Source: Falsiruegeria litorea R37
Lineage (GTDB): Bacteria > Pseudomonadota > Alphaproteobacteria > Rhodobacterales > Rhodobacteraceae
NCBI RefSeq assembly: GCF_900172225.1
Contig: NZ_FWFO01000001.1
Coordinates: forward strand, 2,604,001 to 2,668,000
Direction of reading: 5' to 3'
Length of the DNA stretch: 64,000 bases
Part shown: one piece after another, positions 1 through 8,777 of the stretch
How positions within the stretch are numbered: the stretch's first letter is position 1
Layout of the letters: every line of letters starts with the position of its first letter
Notes under the pieces: generated by a model
What the model saw: only the letters and a program-made list of their open reading frames with translations
Databases searched by the model: none
Told to the model about the DNA's origin: nothing
Position numbers and translations under genes: made by a program

Positions 1-1
1 G

Positions 2-412
2 CCGATCATGGCTTTGGCGGCTGTTGCCTCGATCTTTATCGCCCGTGGCCTCAATGGCCTGTCGATGGGCGAGGCCGTGGCCCATCACATCGGCATCAAC
101 GTTCAGCGCACCAAGAACGTCGCGATTCTGTCAGTGGCCGCCGCAACCGGAGCTGCGGTCGCCGTCTCAGGCGGCATAGGGTTCATCGGCATCGTGGTGC
201 CCCACCTGTTGCGCCTGTCCACCGGCCCCGATCACCTCCGGCTGCTGCCAAACGCGGCACTGCTTGGCGCAAGCCTGCTGCTTACAGCCGACATGATCAG
301 CCGCGTGATCGTGGCCCCGGCGGAACTGCCGATCGGGATCGTCACCGCCATCCTGGGCGCGCCGGTTTTCCTGTGGATCTTGCTGCGCCGGTTCGGCCAA
401 TTGGGAATGTAA
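2..412 (+). CDS. hmuU: Heme/iron ABC transporter permease (FecCD family), 5'-truncated by window edge
   Basis: C-terminal part (about 136 residues) of a FecCD-type inner-membrane permease that moves heme or an iron chelate from the periplasm to the cytoplasm. The start lies left of the window; the first in-frame codon is at base 2. The family signature GGIGFIGIVVPHLLRL, the cytoplasmic loop that contacts the ATPase, is intact and is flanked by hydrophobic segments. The stop at 410-412 is followed after 3 bases by the ATP-binding subunit, so both are surely one transcript. Heme rather than siderophore specificity is inferred from the HmuV-like partner; the fold alone does not decide it. Confidence 0.88.
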   Translation, partial: PIMALAAVASIFIARGLNGLSMGEAVAHHIGINVQRTKNVAILSVAAATGAAVAVSGGIGFIGIVVPHLLRLSTGPDHLRLLPNAALLGASLLLTADMISRVIVAPAELPIGIVTAILGAPVFLWILLRRFGQLGM

Positions 413-415
413 GAC

Positions 416-1201
416 ATGCAAGCCAAAGACATCCGCGTTTCAATCGGACGCAAGGACATCCTGCACGGGGTGAATTTTCGCGCCCAGCCGGGCAAGGTCA
501 CGGCAATCATCGGCCCCAACGGGTCAGGCAAATCTAGCCTGCTCAAGGCAATGACTGGCGAGCACGACTATACCGGCGAGATCACCCTCAACGGTCAGGA
601 CATCCGCACCATGAGACCTTGGGAGCTGGCCTCGCTGCGTGGGGTTCTGCCCCAGGCGGCAACCGTGGCTTTTCCCTATACCGTGACCGAAATCGTGCGC
701 ATGGGGCAAATGGGCGGTTTGGCCGGTGACGACCCCACCCTGCCCGCCCGCGCCCTTGCTCGGGTCGATCTGGCCGGGTTCGGGCCGCGGTTCTATTCTG
801 ACCTTTCAGGCGGCGAACAACAACGCGTGCAGCTTGCGCGCGTACTGGCCCAGGTGTGGGATCCGTCAGTCGACGGGCAACCGCGCTGGCTGTTTCTGGA
901 TGAACCCGTTGCAAGCCTCGACATCGCGCATCAGTTCACCGTTCTGGATGTGGCGCGCGACTTTGCACTTGCAGGTGGCGGCGTCGTGGTGGTCATGCAT
1001 GACCTGAACCTGACGGCCATGTTTGCCGACAATGTCACGGTCATGCACCAGGGACGTATTGCAGCCAGTGGGGCGCCCGCTGACACCATCACCCGCGGTC
1101 TGCTGCAGGACGTTTATGGCTGTTCAATCGGCGTCAGCCGGGCGCCCGGCAAGGACGTGCCATATCTGTTGCCACAGATGCGCGATACGGGTGTTGCGTG
1201 A
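416..1201 (+). CDS. hmuV: Heme ABC transporter ATP-binding protein
   Basis: Cytoplasmic ATPase (261 residues) that powers the heme permease encoded immediately upstream. In order: Walker A GPNGSGKS (33-40), Q-loop Gln80, ABC signature LSGGEQQR (130-137), Walker B WLFLDEP (158-164) and switch His195 in VVVMHD. The short insert around VWDPSVDGQPRW between signature and Walker B resembles HmuV proteins, which often carry a longer loop there than FhuC or FecE. The stop codon abuts the stop of the convergent sheath gene with no base between. It is probably the last gene of a hmu operon whose receptor and binding protein lie outside the window. Iron (Fur/Irr/RirA) control would act at the operon start, which is not visible. 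Confidence 0.9.
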   Translation: MQAKDIRVSIGRKDILHGVNFRAQPGKVTAIIGPNGSGKSSLLKAMTGEHDYTGEITLNGQDIRTMRPWELASLRGVLPQAATVAFPYTVTEIVRMGQMGGLAGDDPTLPARALARVDLAGFGPRFYSDLSGGEQQRVQLARVLAQVWDPSVDGQPRWLFLDEPVASLDIAHQFTVLDVARDFALAGGGVVVVMHDLNLTAMFADNVTVMHQGRIAASGAPADTITRGLLQDVYGCSIGVSRAPGKDVPYLLPQMRDTGVA

Positions 1202-2308
1202 TCACTCGGTCGGTGGATCCGGTTCCGGATCTGCCGTCTGAACCTCAAGCCGCAGGATCGAGAACTCGGCCGGGCGCTGCGTGGCCACTCCGACCTCGCA
1301 GATCAGCCGCCCCTGATCCAGATCGCTCTGGGTCATCGTCTCGGGGCCACAGCGGGTGAAAAACGCCTGTTCAGCGGTCTCGCCCACCACGCCCCCGCTC
1401 TGCCAGACCAAGGTCAGAAAGGCCTCGACACTGGTGCGCACCTGCATCCAGGTTTCAGTCGAGTTGGGATGGAAAACGGCCCATTGAATGCCCTTTGTCA
1501 AAGAGGCCTCTAGCATGTTCATCAAACGCCGCTCGGGCACATAGCGCATGTCGTGCCCCGCAGGCGCCCGCGTGCGCGCGCCCCACATCATGATACCGCG
1601 CGCGTCAAAAGATCGGATGGCATTGACGTTGAGGGTATTAAGCCCCTCTTGGTCGTCATTGCTCAAGCTCTGAGTCAGCCCCACGACCCCATCCATGGGA
1701 AAGTTGACCGGAGCCGCCCAAACCCCGCGCTGCTCATCCATGCGCGCATAGATGCCGCAGACATGGCCCGATGGCGGCAAAGCCTCGTCCCGGCCCGGCA
1801 CCTGCAACCACGGCACATAGAGCGCCGCCTGCCCCGATGGTGCCAACGGCTCGGTCGCAAAGACAGTGGCATTATCTACTTGCTCGGGCCCGTCCAGCAC
1901 CGCAAACCGCTGCCCATGCTGCTCGCAATGGGCAATCAGCGCGGTATGGCTGGCCACATCGACAAAGCCAGGTGCGGCCAACAGGTTGATTTCTAGCTGA
2001 TCGTCCAACAAACCGAGATACATCCCGTCGACCTCGGTCACATCCGCGTCGAGCCCCAGCACCCAAAGATCCTTGCCCCCGTTCTGGAAAAACCCCTCGA
2101 TCGCTCGCTTAAGGCGGCAATCCGGCCAATCCATGTACCGCACCCGCGTCAGGCCATTCTCCAGCACCCGGATCGGTGTCTTGATCGCAAGGCCCACGTC
2201 CGGCAAATGCCCGACAAAGGCAGACACCGAGGTTCTGCACGGGGCAATTGGTAGCGAACTGTCGGAGATTTCTTCGACGAATACGCCGGGGCTTGAATAC
2301 TCGGGCAT
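1202..2308 (-). CDS. Orphan contractile tail sheath-like protein
   Basis: A 368-residue protein with both hallmarks of phage or injection-system tail sheaths. The N terminus has MPEYSSPGVFVEEI, the usual sheath opening. The C-terminal third carries the sheath C-domain pattern: MMWGARTRAP, then RRLMNMLEASLTKGIQWAVF, then VEAFLTLVWQSGGVVGET, then ETMTQSDLDQGRLICEVG. In sheaths this region interlocks subunits. An ATG at 2308 is preferred over a GTG 9 bases upstream because it gives the canonical N terminus. No tube, baseplate, spike, AAA+ ATPase or other phage gene flanks it: heme transport lies on one side and a TRAP transporter on the other. Family assignment is strong, but role and partners are unknown. 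It could be a prophage or tailocin remnant kept intact, or part of a dispersed injection system. Confidence 0.85.
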   Translation of the reverse strand: MPEYSSPGVFVEEISDSSLPIAPCRTSVSAFVGHLPDVGLAIKTPIRVLENGLTRVRYMDWPDCRLKRAIEGFFQNGGKDLWVLGLDADVTEVDGMYLGLLDDQLEINLLAAPGFVDVASHTALIAHCEQHGQRFAVLDGPEQVDNATVFATEPLAPSGQAALYVPWLQVPGRDEALPPSGHVCGIYARMDEQRGVWAAPVNFPMDGVVGLTQSLSNDDQEGLNTLNVNAIRSFDARGIMMWGARTRAPAGHDMRYVPERRLMNMLEASLTKGIQWAVFHPNSTETWMQVRTSVEAFLTLVWQSGGVVGETAEQAFFTRCGPETMTQSDLDQGRLICEVGVATQRPAEFSILRLEVQTADPEPDPPTE

Positions 2309-2388
2309 AAAAAACACTCGGTAAATTGGAAATCTAAATGCATCCTAAGCGGGAATGCCCATAGCGGGCAATCCCGTTGTTTTTTTGT

Positions 2389-3792
2389 CTATTGCGCCAG
2401 TGATGGCAGGTAGAGAACGATTGCCGGGAAGGCCACCAACAGCGCAATGGTGATGGCATCCGCCACAAAAAACGGCATTACACCGCGGAACACGTCCTGC
2501 ACGCTCAGGTCCGGGCGCACGCCCGCCACGACAAAGCAGTTCAGGCCGATGGGCGGCGTGATCAGGCAGAACTCGGCCATCTTGACCACCAGGATCCCGA
2601 ACCAGATCGCGCACATCGTGCCAGACATGCCAAAGGCGCTGTCGGCGGCAGCAACGCTTTCACCGCCGTTCAGGGCCATCACCGCCGGATAGACAACGGG
2701 CAGCGTCAGCAGCAGCATGCCAATGGCGTCCATGAACATCCCCAGCACCGCATAGGCCAGAAGGATGCAGATCAGGATCAGCATGGGCGACATTTCCAGC
2801 GCGGTGATCCAGTCGGAAAAGGCCCCTGGCAGATCAGCAAAGCCAAGGAAACGCACATAGATCAGCACGCCCCAAATGATGGTGAAGATCATCACCGTCA
2901 ACTTGGCGGTTTCCAAGAGCGCCGATTTGAACTCGGCCCATTTCATGCCTTGAAGCACGGCCATGCAGAACACGACAAAGGCGCCCAAAGCCCCGCCCTC
3001 GGTCGGCGTACCCCAAGCGTCGCCGCCAAAGGGGTTGTAGACAAAGCAGATGATGATCACGACGACAAAGACGATGGGCAACGCGCCCGGCAGCGAGGCA
3101 AAGCGTTCGCGCCAGGTGAAGCCGGTCACAGGCGGGCCCACGGTCTTGAAAATCACGGCGATGCCCACGATCAGCAGGCCATAGATGATGGCCGAGAACG
3201 CGCCAGGAATGAAGCCTGCAAGGAGCAGCTTGCCCACATCCTGTTCCACGATAATGGCATAGATAACCAGAATTGCCGACGGCGGGATCAATGAGGCCAG
3301 CGTGCCCCCTGCTGCCACAACACCCGCCGCAAAGCGTTTGTTGTATCCAATCGCCAACATCTCGGGGATGGCGATGCGAGCAAAGACGGCGGAGGTGGCA
3401 ACCGAGGCCCCCGACACAGCTGCGAACCCTGCGGTCGCAAAGACCGTGGAAACGGCCAACCCACCGGGCAACCAGGCAATCCAGCGTTTGGCGGCCTCGA
3501 ACAGCGCCTTGGTCAGGCCCGCGTAGTAAGCCAGATAACCGATCAGGATAAAGGTCGGGATCAGGCTCAGCGCCTGGCTCGACACTTTGGAATGGGGCAC
3601 CTGCCCTGCGATCTTGACCGAGACGGTCAGCGCCTTGCCGAACTTGTCGGGCGCATAGCCGAACTTGGCCCAGAAGATCCAGATCAGCCCCACCAGACCG
3701 GCCATACCCGCGGCAAAGGCCACACGCATGCCCAGAACGACCATCAGCAGCAAGCCACCGGTGACCCAAAGACCGATATCAATGCTATCCAT
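2389..3792 (-). CDS. dctM: TRAP transporter large permease subunit (DctM-like)
   Basis: Large membrane subunit (467 residues, about 12-14 hydrophobic segments) of a tripartite ATP-independent periplasmic transporter, driven by the Na+ or proton gradient. Family features are the TLASLIPPSAILVIYAI stretch near residue 160, TPTEGGALGA in the second half and LITPPIGLNCFV near the C terminus. The ATG at 3792 is chosen because it gives MDSIDIGLW and places the start 8 bases inside the end of dctQ, typical translational coupling. The longer frame upstream would only extend into dctQ. Third gene of a dctP-dctQ-dctM operon. The substrate cannot be told from the permease. Confidence 0.92.
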   Translation of the reverse strand: MDSIDIGLWVTGGLLLMVVLGMRVAFAAGMAGLVGLIWIFWAKFGYAPDKFGKALTVSVKIAGQVPHSKVSSQALSLIPTFILIGYLAYYAGLTKALFEAAKRWIAWLPGGLAVSTVFATAGFAAVSGASVATSAVFARIAIPEMLAIGYNKRFAAGVVAAGGTLASLIPPSAILVIYAIIVEQDVGKLLLAGFIPGAFSAIIYGLLIVGIAVIFKTVGPPVTGFTWRERFASLPGALPIVFVVVIIICFVYNPFGGDAWGTPTEGGALGAFVVFCMAVLQGMKWAEFKSALLETAKLTVMIFTIIWGVLIYVRFLGFADLPGAFSDWITALEMSPMLILICILLAYAVLGMFMDAIGMLLLTLPVVYPAVMALNGGESVAAADSAFGMSGTMCAIWFGILVVKMAEFCLITPPIGLNCFVVAGVRPDLSVQDVFRGVMPFFVADAITIALLVAFPAIVLYLPSLAQ

Positions 3793-4420
3793 TATCGTGC
3801 CCCTCAAGCTGCTCGGCCTCGGCAGCAGCTTGGGCCGCCACATCCTGGATCAGGGGCACTGCGACGGGGCTTTCCAACCCCAAGACCAGCGCGCGACCAT
3901 AGCCCCAGATCTGCAACATCAACCGTAGACACAGCACCGCGAACGCCACCGGGGCCAGCAATTTGGCGGGCCAGATCGGGATGCCAATGTCGATAGAGCT
4001 GTCGCGGCTCCACAGTGGCGCGTTGAAGTCGAAGGCGCGCAGGAAATGCTCCCAGCTGCCCCAGACCAGCGCCATCATCAACAGCAGGATCAAAGTCACG
4101 GACAACAGTTCAAAAAACCACAGCGCCCGCCCCGAAAGTTTGCTGACCACCAGATCCATACGGATGTGGCCACCGTCACGCTGCACATAAGCGATCCCCA
4201 TGAAGGCGATCAGGGGCATCGCCTGTTCGATCCAATCCACATAACCCGGCAACGGGGCGTTGAATGCGTTACGTCCCCCTACCGACACCACTGCCAGCAC
4301 CATCAAGCTGAAAACAGCCAACCCGCTGAGCAATGCCAGAAACCGCTCGATCGTCAAAAGCGACCGATCCAACCTGCTGAGCAGGCTGAGATCCTCTAAT
4401 ACCGAGGCTTGTCCTGCCAT
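3785..4420 (-). CDS. dctQ: TRAP transporter small permease subunit (DctQ-like)
   Basis: Small membrane subunit (211 residues) with four hydrophobic segments, as expected for DctQ proteins, which link the substrate-binding protein to the large permease. The segment FLALLSGLAVFSLMVLAVVS and the conserved YVDWIEQAMPLIAFMGIAYV fit the family. The start has an AGGAG Shine-Dalgarno 7 bases upstream. It follows dctP after 75 bp that hold a terminator-like hairpin, and overlaps dctM by 8 bp. At 211 residues it is slightly longer than average because of a C-terminal cytoplasmic tail. Confidence 0.9.
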   Translation of the reverse strand: MAGQASVLEDLSLLSRLDRSLLTIERFLALLSGLAVFSLMVLAVVSVGGRNAFNAPLPGYVDWIEQAMPLIAFMGIAYVQRDGGHIRMDLVVSKLSGRALWFFELLSVTLILLLMMALVWGSWEHFLRAFDFNAPLWSRDSSIDIGIPIWPAKLLAPVAFAVLCLRLMLQIWGYGRALVLGLESPVAVPLIQDVAAQAAAEAEQLEGHDNG

Positions 4421-4457
4421 GGCAGAACTCCTTTTTGTCGGTGGGGAGTATTTCAGG

Positions 4458-4487
4458 AAAAAGGCCGGGCGTATCTGCCGCCCGGCC
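4458..4487 (-). terminator. Terminator/attenuator hairpin between dctP and dctQ
   Basis: Perfect 9-bp stem GGCCGGGCG (4463-4471) with CGCCCGGCC (4479-4487), 7-base loop, followed on the minus strand by TTTTT (4462-4458). It starts 9 bases after the dctP stop and ends well before the dctQ ribosome site. The structure fits an intrinsic terminator, probably partial, that would let the binding protein be made in excess over the membrane subunits. Confidence 0.7.
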
Positions 4488-4495
4488 CGAGTGCT

Positions 4496-5512
4496 TTAGT
4501 TGCCGCCGCGCTGCGCTTTCAGCGTGCTCATGACCAGGTCATAGAGATCCTGCGCAGGCAGGCCCTGAGCTGTCATGTCAGCAATCCACTTTTCGCGGAT
4601 CGGATCAGCCGCCGCCTTGCGGAAAGCATCCAGCTCGCTTTCAGCCAATTCGACCTTGGTCACGTTCTTTTCGGCCAGGACGCTGTCCCACTTTTCAAGC
4701 AGGGCGCCATAGTTGGCCAGATAGTGACCGATGGCCTCGTCAATCGAGCTGTCGAGTGCTTCGCGGTGCTCGGGGCTCAGCGCCTCATAGGCGTCGATGT
4801 TCACCACCACCGGGCAATTCACGGTGCCGGGGTTCAGGTTTGCAGTCCACCAGTCGGCGCGGTTGATGGTGCCAAAGGCCAGATGCGCATGCTGGGCAAA
4901 GGCCACGGTGTCTACAACGCCCGATTCCATTGCGTTATAAGCTTCGGTCGCGGTTACCGAGGTCGGAACACCGCCAACAGCCGAAAACGCCTGACCGATG
5001 CCACCGGTTGCCCGGACGCGCATGTCCTTAAACTCGGCCAGTTCATCACGCGGCTCGCCGGTGCCAACCAGATTGTACTGCGGCATGGGCGACGTCATGA
5101 GGATACGCGCGTTCCACTGCGCCATCTCTTCCTGCACCGCGGGGTGGTCATAGACTGCGTGGCTGACCGCCACCTCTTCTTCCAGCGTGTTCACGCCCAG
5201 GAACGGCAGTTCCAGCACGGTGATCGCGCGGTTCTTGTCGCGGTGATAACCGGCGCAGAACTGCGCCATCTCAAATGCACCAATGGAAATCCCGTCCAGG
5301 TTCTCCTTGTTCTTGGATAGGCCACCATAGCTGATGTTCAGCGTGAACTCGCCACCGGTCTTTTCGTCAACCAGTTCGGCCAGTTTCTCTACATGTTCGG
5401 TAAAGGCACGGCGCTTGCCCCAGAGCGACACATTCCATTCGGTCGCCATGGCTTCGGACACAAAAGCAAAGCTGGCAGCAGCGGCCACTGCACCCGTCAA
5501 CATCTTGTTCAT
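4496..5512 (-). CDS. dctP: TRAP transporter substrate-binding protein (DctP-like)
   Basis: Periplasmic solute receptor (338 residues) of the TRAP system encoded downstream. A Sec signal peptide is visible (AAAASFAFVSEAMA, cleavage near residue 23). The DctP fold is supported by the ELPFLG stretch, the central region DELAEFKDMRVRATGG that supplies the carboxylate-binding Arg, and the SVTATEAYNAMESGVVDT helix-strand pair. The start at 5512 has a GGGAGA ribosome site 7 bases upstream. First gene of the operon, preceded by a 478-bp intergenic region shared with acsA. The ligand is unknown; the conserved Arg suggests an organic acid. Confidence 0.92.
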   Translation of the reverse strand: MNKMLTGAVAAAASFAFVSEAMATEWNVSLWGKRRAFTEHVEKLAELVDEKTGGEFTLNISYGGLSKNKENLDGISIGAFEMAQFCAGYHRDKNRAITVLELPFLGVNTLEEEVAVSHAVYDHPAVQEEMAQWNARILMTSPMPQYNLVGTGEPRDELAEFKDMRVRATGGIGQAFSAVGGVPTSVTATEAYNAMESGVVDTVAFAQHAHLAFGTINRADWWTANLNPGTVNCPVVVNIDAYEALSPEHREALDSSIDEAIGHYLANYGALLEKWDSVLAEKNVTKVELAESELDAFRKAAADPIREKWIADMTAQGLPAQDLYDLVMSTLKAQRGGN

Positions 5513-5990
5513 AAAAGTCTCTCCCTTTCATGCGCCCCCTCGTCGGAGGGCGCTTGGGGGTAAAGCTAGCGCCAACACGGCGACCTGCCAAGTCCTGAAC
5601 CCCACGGGCGCCACCCCGAGTCGTTTCAAGATGCACACGCAGCATTTTTGCGCCCAGGCAGGTCTGGCCGAAACAAAATGTCACACCGGAATCGGGGGAA
5701 AGTGACCCCACGTCCGATGCCTTGCGACTGGCAGCTGTCGAATTTGGGAAAAACGCGTTGACATGGAAACACTTGAAAAATTGAGATTTTCGCTTCCAGA
5801 GGCACTATAACTTTACAAATTCAGCGAAGCTACATGAAACAGATTTACAAGCAAATCGTTACATTACGGTAAGTTATTCCAATATTTTCAACTCTGACTA
5901 TTATTTACGCAGGGATGGAACCAGATCGACAAAACCTGCACTTCGGGTGAAAACGGTCTTTGAACAGTAAAGTCGAGGGAGGAGCCTCAT
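5513..5990. other. 478-bp divergent promoter region between dctP and acsA
   Basis: No gene is supported here. The left part holds the dctP leader with an imperfect hairpin at 5531-5552 (GCGC/GCGC and CCTC/GAGG arms). The right 250 bp are distinctly AT-rich compared with the flanks and probably hold the acsA promoter and regulator sites. The acsA ribosome site GAGGGAGGAG lies just before the ATG at 5991. Confidence 0.5.
5758..5809 (+). promoter_or_regulatory. Candidate sigma-70-like promoter(s) for acsA
   Basis: Two overlapping possibilities in the AT-rich stretch: TTGACA at 5758-5763 with a weak -10 near 5782, or TTGAGA (5781-5786) with 17 bases to ACTATA (5804-5809). Neither matches consensus well in both boxes, so the assignment is tentative. 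Confidence 0.3.
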
Positions 5991-7955
5991 ATGACAACCG
6001 CAGCCCAGACCGAATCTCCGGTCTTTCCCCCATCTGCAGATACCGTTGCTCGCGCCCATGTGGACGCCGCGAAATATGATGAGATGTATGCTGCCTCGAT
6101 CGCCGACCCCGAAGGGTTTTGGGCTGAGCAAGGCAAGCGCGTCGACTGGATCAAGCCGTTTTCCCAGGTCAAGGACGTCAATTACAACTTTGGCGAAGTC
6201 TCGATCAACTGGTTTGCGGATGGCGCTTTGAACGTTTCGGCCAACTGTATCGACCGTCATCTGGACACCCGCGGCGATCAGACCGCGATCATCTGGGAAC
6301 CCGATGAGCCGACCGATCCGGCCAAACACATCACCTATAAAGAGCTGCACCGCGACGTGTGCCGCATGGCCAATGTTCTTGAAGAACTGGGCGTGCGCAA
6401 AGGCGACCGGGTTGTCATCTACCTCCCGATGATCCCCGAAGCCGCCTATGCCATGCTGGCCTGTGCCCGTATCGGTGCGATCCATTCCATCGTTTTTGCT
6501 GGTTTCTCCCCCGACGCACTGGCCGCGCGTGTCAACGGCTGCGACGCCAAGGTTGTCATCACCGCGGACGAGGCCCCGCGCGGTGGCCGCAAGACGCCGC
6601 TGAAATCCAACGCCGACGCCGCCCTGTTGCACTGCAAGGACAGTGTGAAATGCCTGGTGGTCAAGCGCACCGGTGGTCAGACCACCTGGATCGACGGCCG
6701 CGATTTCGACTACAACGAGATGGCCTTGGAAGCGTCGGATTACTGCGCCCCGGCCGAGATGAACGCCGAAGATCCGCTGTTCATCCTCTACACCTCTGGT
6801 TCGACCGGTCAGCCCAAGGGCGTGGTGCACACCACCGGCGGTTATCTGGTCTATGCCGCGATGACACATGAGGTCACGTTTGATTACCACGATGGCGACA
6901 TCTACTGGTGCACCGCTGACGTGGGCTGGGTCACGGGCCACAGCTATATCGTCTATGGCCCGCTGGCCAACGGCGCGACCACGCTGATGTTCGAGGGTGT
7001 CCCGACATATCCCGACGCCAGCCGCTTTTGGCAGGTGTGTGAAAAGCACAAGGTGAACCAATTTTACACCGCCCCCACCGCCCTGCGCGCGCTGATGGGT
7101 CAGGGCAACGAATGGGTCGAGAAATGCGACCTGAGCGATCTGCGGACGCTCGGCACCGTGGGTGAGCCGATCAACCCCGAGGCTTGGAACTGGTACAACG
7201 AGGTGGTTGGCGGCGGTCGTTGCCCGATCGTTGACACCTGGTGGCAGACCGAAACCGGCGGTCACTTGATGACCCCGCTGCCCGGCGCCCACGCGATGAA
7301 GCCCGGCTCGGCGATGAAGCCCTTCTTTGGCATTGAGCCGGTGGTGCTGGACCCGCAGTCGGGTGTCGAAATCAGCGGCAACGACGTCGAGGGCGTGCTG
7401 TGCATCAAGGACAGCTGGCCCGGTCAGATGCGCACCGTCTGGGGCGATCACGAACGGTTCCAGAAGACGTATTTCGCCGATTACAAAGGCTACTACTTCA
7501 CTGGCGACGGCTGTAAGCGCGACGCCGATGGCGATTACTGGATCACCGGCCGCGTCGATGACGTGATCAACGTTTCGGGTCACCGGATGGGCACTGCCGA
7601 GGTCGAAAGCGCACTGGTGGCACATGCCGCCGTGGCCGAGGCCGCCGTTGTAGGCTACCCGCACGACATCAAGGGGCAAGGCATCTATTGCTACGTCACC
7701 CTGATGAACGACCGCGAACCGTCGGATGAGCTGCTGAAAGAGCTGCGGACCTGGGTCCGCACCGAGATTGGCCCGATTGCGTCGCCTGACGTGATCCAGT
7801 GGGCCCCTGGCCTGCCAAAAACCCGCTCGGGCAAGATCATGCGTCGTATCCTGCGCAAGATCGCAGAGAACGACTTTGGTGCGCTTGGTGATACGTCGAC
7901 CCTGGCCGATCCGTCGGTCGTGGACGATCTGATCGCCAACCGTGCAGGCGCGTGA
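5991..7955 (+). CDS. acsA: Acetyl-CoA synthetase (AMP-forming)
   Basis: Cytoplasmic enzyme (654 residues, the usual Acs length) that activates acetate: acetate + ATP + CoA gives acetyl-CoA + AMP + PPi. Visible adenylate-forming motifs: the P-loop [11 protein letters not shown] (about 267-277), the WWQTETGG motif, [10 protein letters not shown] with the hinge Asp, and [18 protein letters not shown] in the C-terminal domain. The C-terminal SGK lysine, Lys615 in PKTRSGK, is the residue that protein acetyltransferases modify to switch Acs off in other bacteria, so post-translational control is likely. It is followed 10 bases later by an adenylate kinase and then by an acetate-type symporter, forming an acetate-assimilation block. 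Confidence 0.97.
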   Translation: MTTAAQTESPVFPPSADTVARAHVDAAKYDEMYAASIADPEGFWAEQGKRVDWIKPFSQVKDVNYNFGEVSINWFADGALNVSANCIDRHLDTRGDQTAIIWEPDEPTDPAKHITYKELHRDVCRMANVLEELGVRKGDRVVIYLPMIPEAAYAMLACARIGAIHSIVFAGFSPDALAARVNGCDAKVVITADEAPRGGRKTPLKSNADAALLHCKDSVKCLVVKRTGGQTTWIDGRDFDYNEMALEASDYCAPAEMNAEDPLFILYTSGSTGQPKGVVHTTGGYLVYAAMTHEVTFDYHDGDIYWCTADVGWVTGHSYIVYGPLANGATTLMFEGVPTYPDASRFWQVCEKHKVNQFYTAPTALRALMGQGNEWVEKCDLSDLRTLGTVGEPINPEAWNWYNEVVGGGRCPIVDTWWQTETGGHLMTPLPGAHAMKPGSAMKPFFGIEPVVLDPQSGVEISGNDVEGVLCIKDSWPGQMRTVWGDHERFQKTYFADYKGYYFTGDGCKRDADGDYWITGRVDDVINVSGHRMGTAEVESALVAHAAVAEAAVVGYPHDIKGQGIYCYVTLMNDREPSDELLKELRTWVRTEIGPIASPDVIQWAPGLPKTRSGKIMRRILRKIAENDFGALGDTSTLADPSVVDDLIANRAGA

Positions 7956-7965
7956 GGGTAAGTTG

Positions 7966-8580
7966 ATGACAACCGATACCCTAACGCGAACTGCCAATGT
8001 CATCCTTCTCGGCCCCCCCGGGGTCGGCAAGGGCACGCAGGCGCAGATTCTGGTGGAAAAGCTCGGTATGGTGCAGCTGAGCACCGGCGACATGCTGCGC
8101 GAGGCCAAGGACAGCGGCTCGGAAATGGGCAAGCGCGTGGCCGAGGTCATGGCGCGCGGTGATCTGGTGACAGACGAAATCGTCATCGGCCTCATTGAAG
8201 AAAAGCTGACGGGATCCGATGCCGCCGGTTTCATCTTTGACGGCTTCCCCCGCACACTGGCCCAGGCCGACGCGCTAGAGGCGCTGATGAAGAAAACCGG
8301 CCAGAGCCTGGACGCGGTGATCGAACTGCAGGTGGACGATGAAATCCTTGTTGATCGCATCGTGGGCCGCGCCGAACAGGCGCGTGCCGCAGGTCAACCC
8401 GTGCGCGCCGATGACAACGCCGAAAGCCTGAAAATCCGGCTGATGGAATACTACAAGAAGACCTCGCCGCTGATCGGATACTACCACGCCAAAGGCGCGT
8501 TGCAGTCCGTGAACGGCATGGGCGACATCGACGAGATCGCCCAAGGTTTGAACGAGATTGTTGCGTCAGCGATGACGTAA
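7966..8580 (+). CDS. adk: Adenylate kinase, short-LID form
   Basis: Nucleoside monophosphate kinase (204 residues) converting AMP + ATP to 2 ADP. Walker A is GPPGVGKGT, the AMP-binding lid starts at STGDMLR, and FDGFPRT is the usual core motif. Where long-form bacterial enzymes have a zinc-binding or large LID, this one has only a short loop ([17 protein letters not shown]), as in eukaryotic AK1-type enzymes. The ATG at 7966 is preferred over an upstream GTG because it follows a GAGGGTAAG ribosome site. The gene sits 10 bp behind acsA, which makes AMP, so product recycling is the obvious job. Roseobacters usually carry another adk in the ribosomal protein operon, outside this window. Confidence 0.93.
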   Translation: MTTDTLTRTANVILLGPPGVGKGTQAQILVEKLGMVQLSTGDMLREAKDSGSEMGKRVAEVMARGDLVTDEIVIGLIEEKLTGSDAAGFIFDGFPRTLAQADALEALMKKTGQSLDAVIELQVDDEILVDRIVGRAEQARAAGQPVRADDNAESLKIRLMEYYKKTSPLIGYYHAKGALQSVNGMGDIDEIAQGLNEIVASAMT

Positions 8581-8586
8581 CCGGAC

Positions 8587-8633
8587 CCCAAGGCCCCCCG
8601 CTCCCCCCTATCCCTTAAGGGGGCCTTGGGTTT
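8587..8633 (+). terminator. Rho-independent terminator after acsA-adk
   Basis: Perfect 12-bp stem CCCAAGGCCCCC (8587-8598) and GGGGGCCTTGGG (8619-8630) with a 20-base loop, followed by TTT. It starts 7 bases after the adk stop and separates acsA-adk from the symporter genes. Confidence 0.8.
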
Positions 8634-8684
8634 CCAAAACCAGCAAGACCCGATGGACCCGCCCTGGCGGACCAGAGGAGGCAT

Positions 8685-8711
8685 GCCCGCGTTTCAAATT
8701 CGAGCGCGGGC
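8685..8711 (+). other. Hairpin in the symporter operon leader
   Basis: GCCCGCG (8685-8691) pairs with CGCGGGC (8705-8711), loop 13 bases, about 70 bases upstream of the DUF4212 start. There is no U-run, so it is not a terminator. It may be a leader structure or mRNA-stabilising element. Confidence 0.4.
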
Positions 8712-8777
8712 AAACAGAGAAGATTTGTCCGCTCCGCAATCGGGCAGATCAGGAGGAAACCAAGGAGGACCGCGCTC

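Noticed and set aside
1202-2308. Interpretation of the sheath gene as part of a prophage
   Set aside because: No second phage gene, attachment-like repeat or composition change is visible around it, so the prophage reading is not supported inside this window.
5901-8360. An 819-codon open frame on the minus strand opposite acsA and adk
   Set aside because: It lies wholly within well-supported acsA/adk sequence on the other strand. The translation lacks any domain, and long antisense frames are normal in GC-rich genes of this codon bias.
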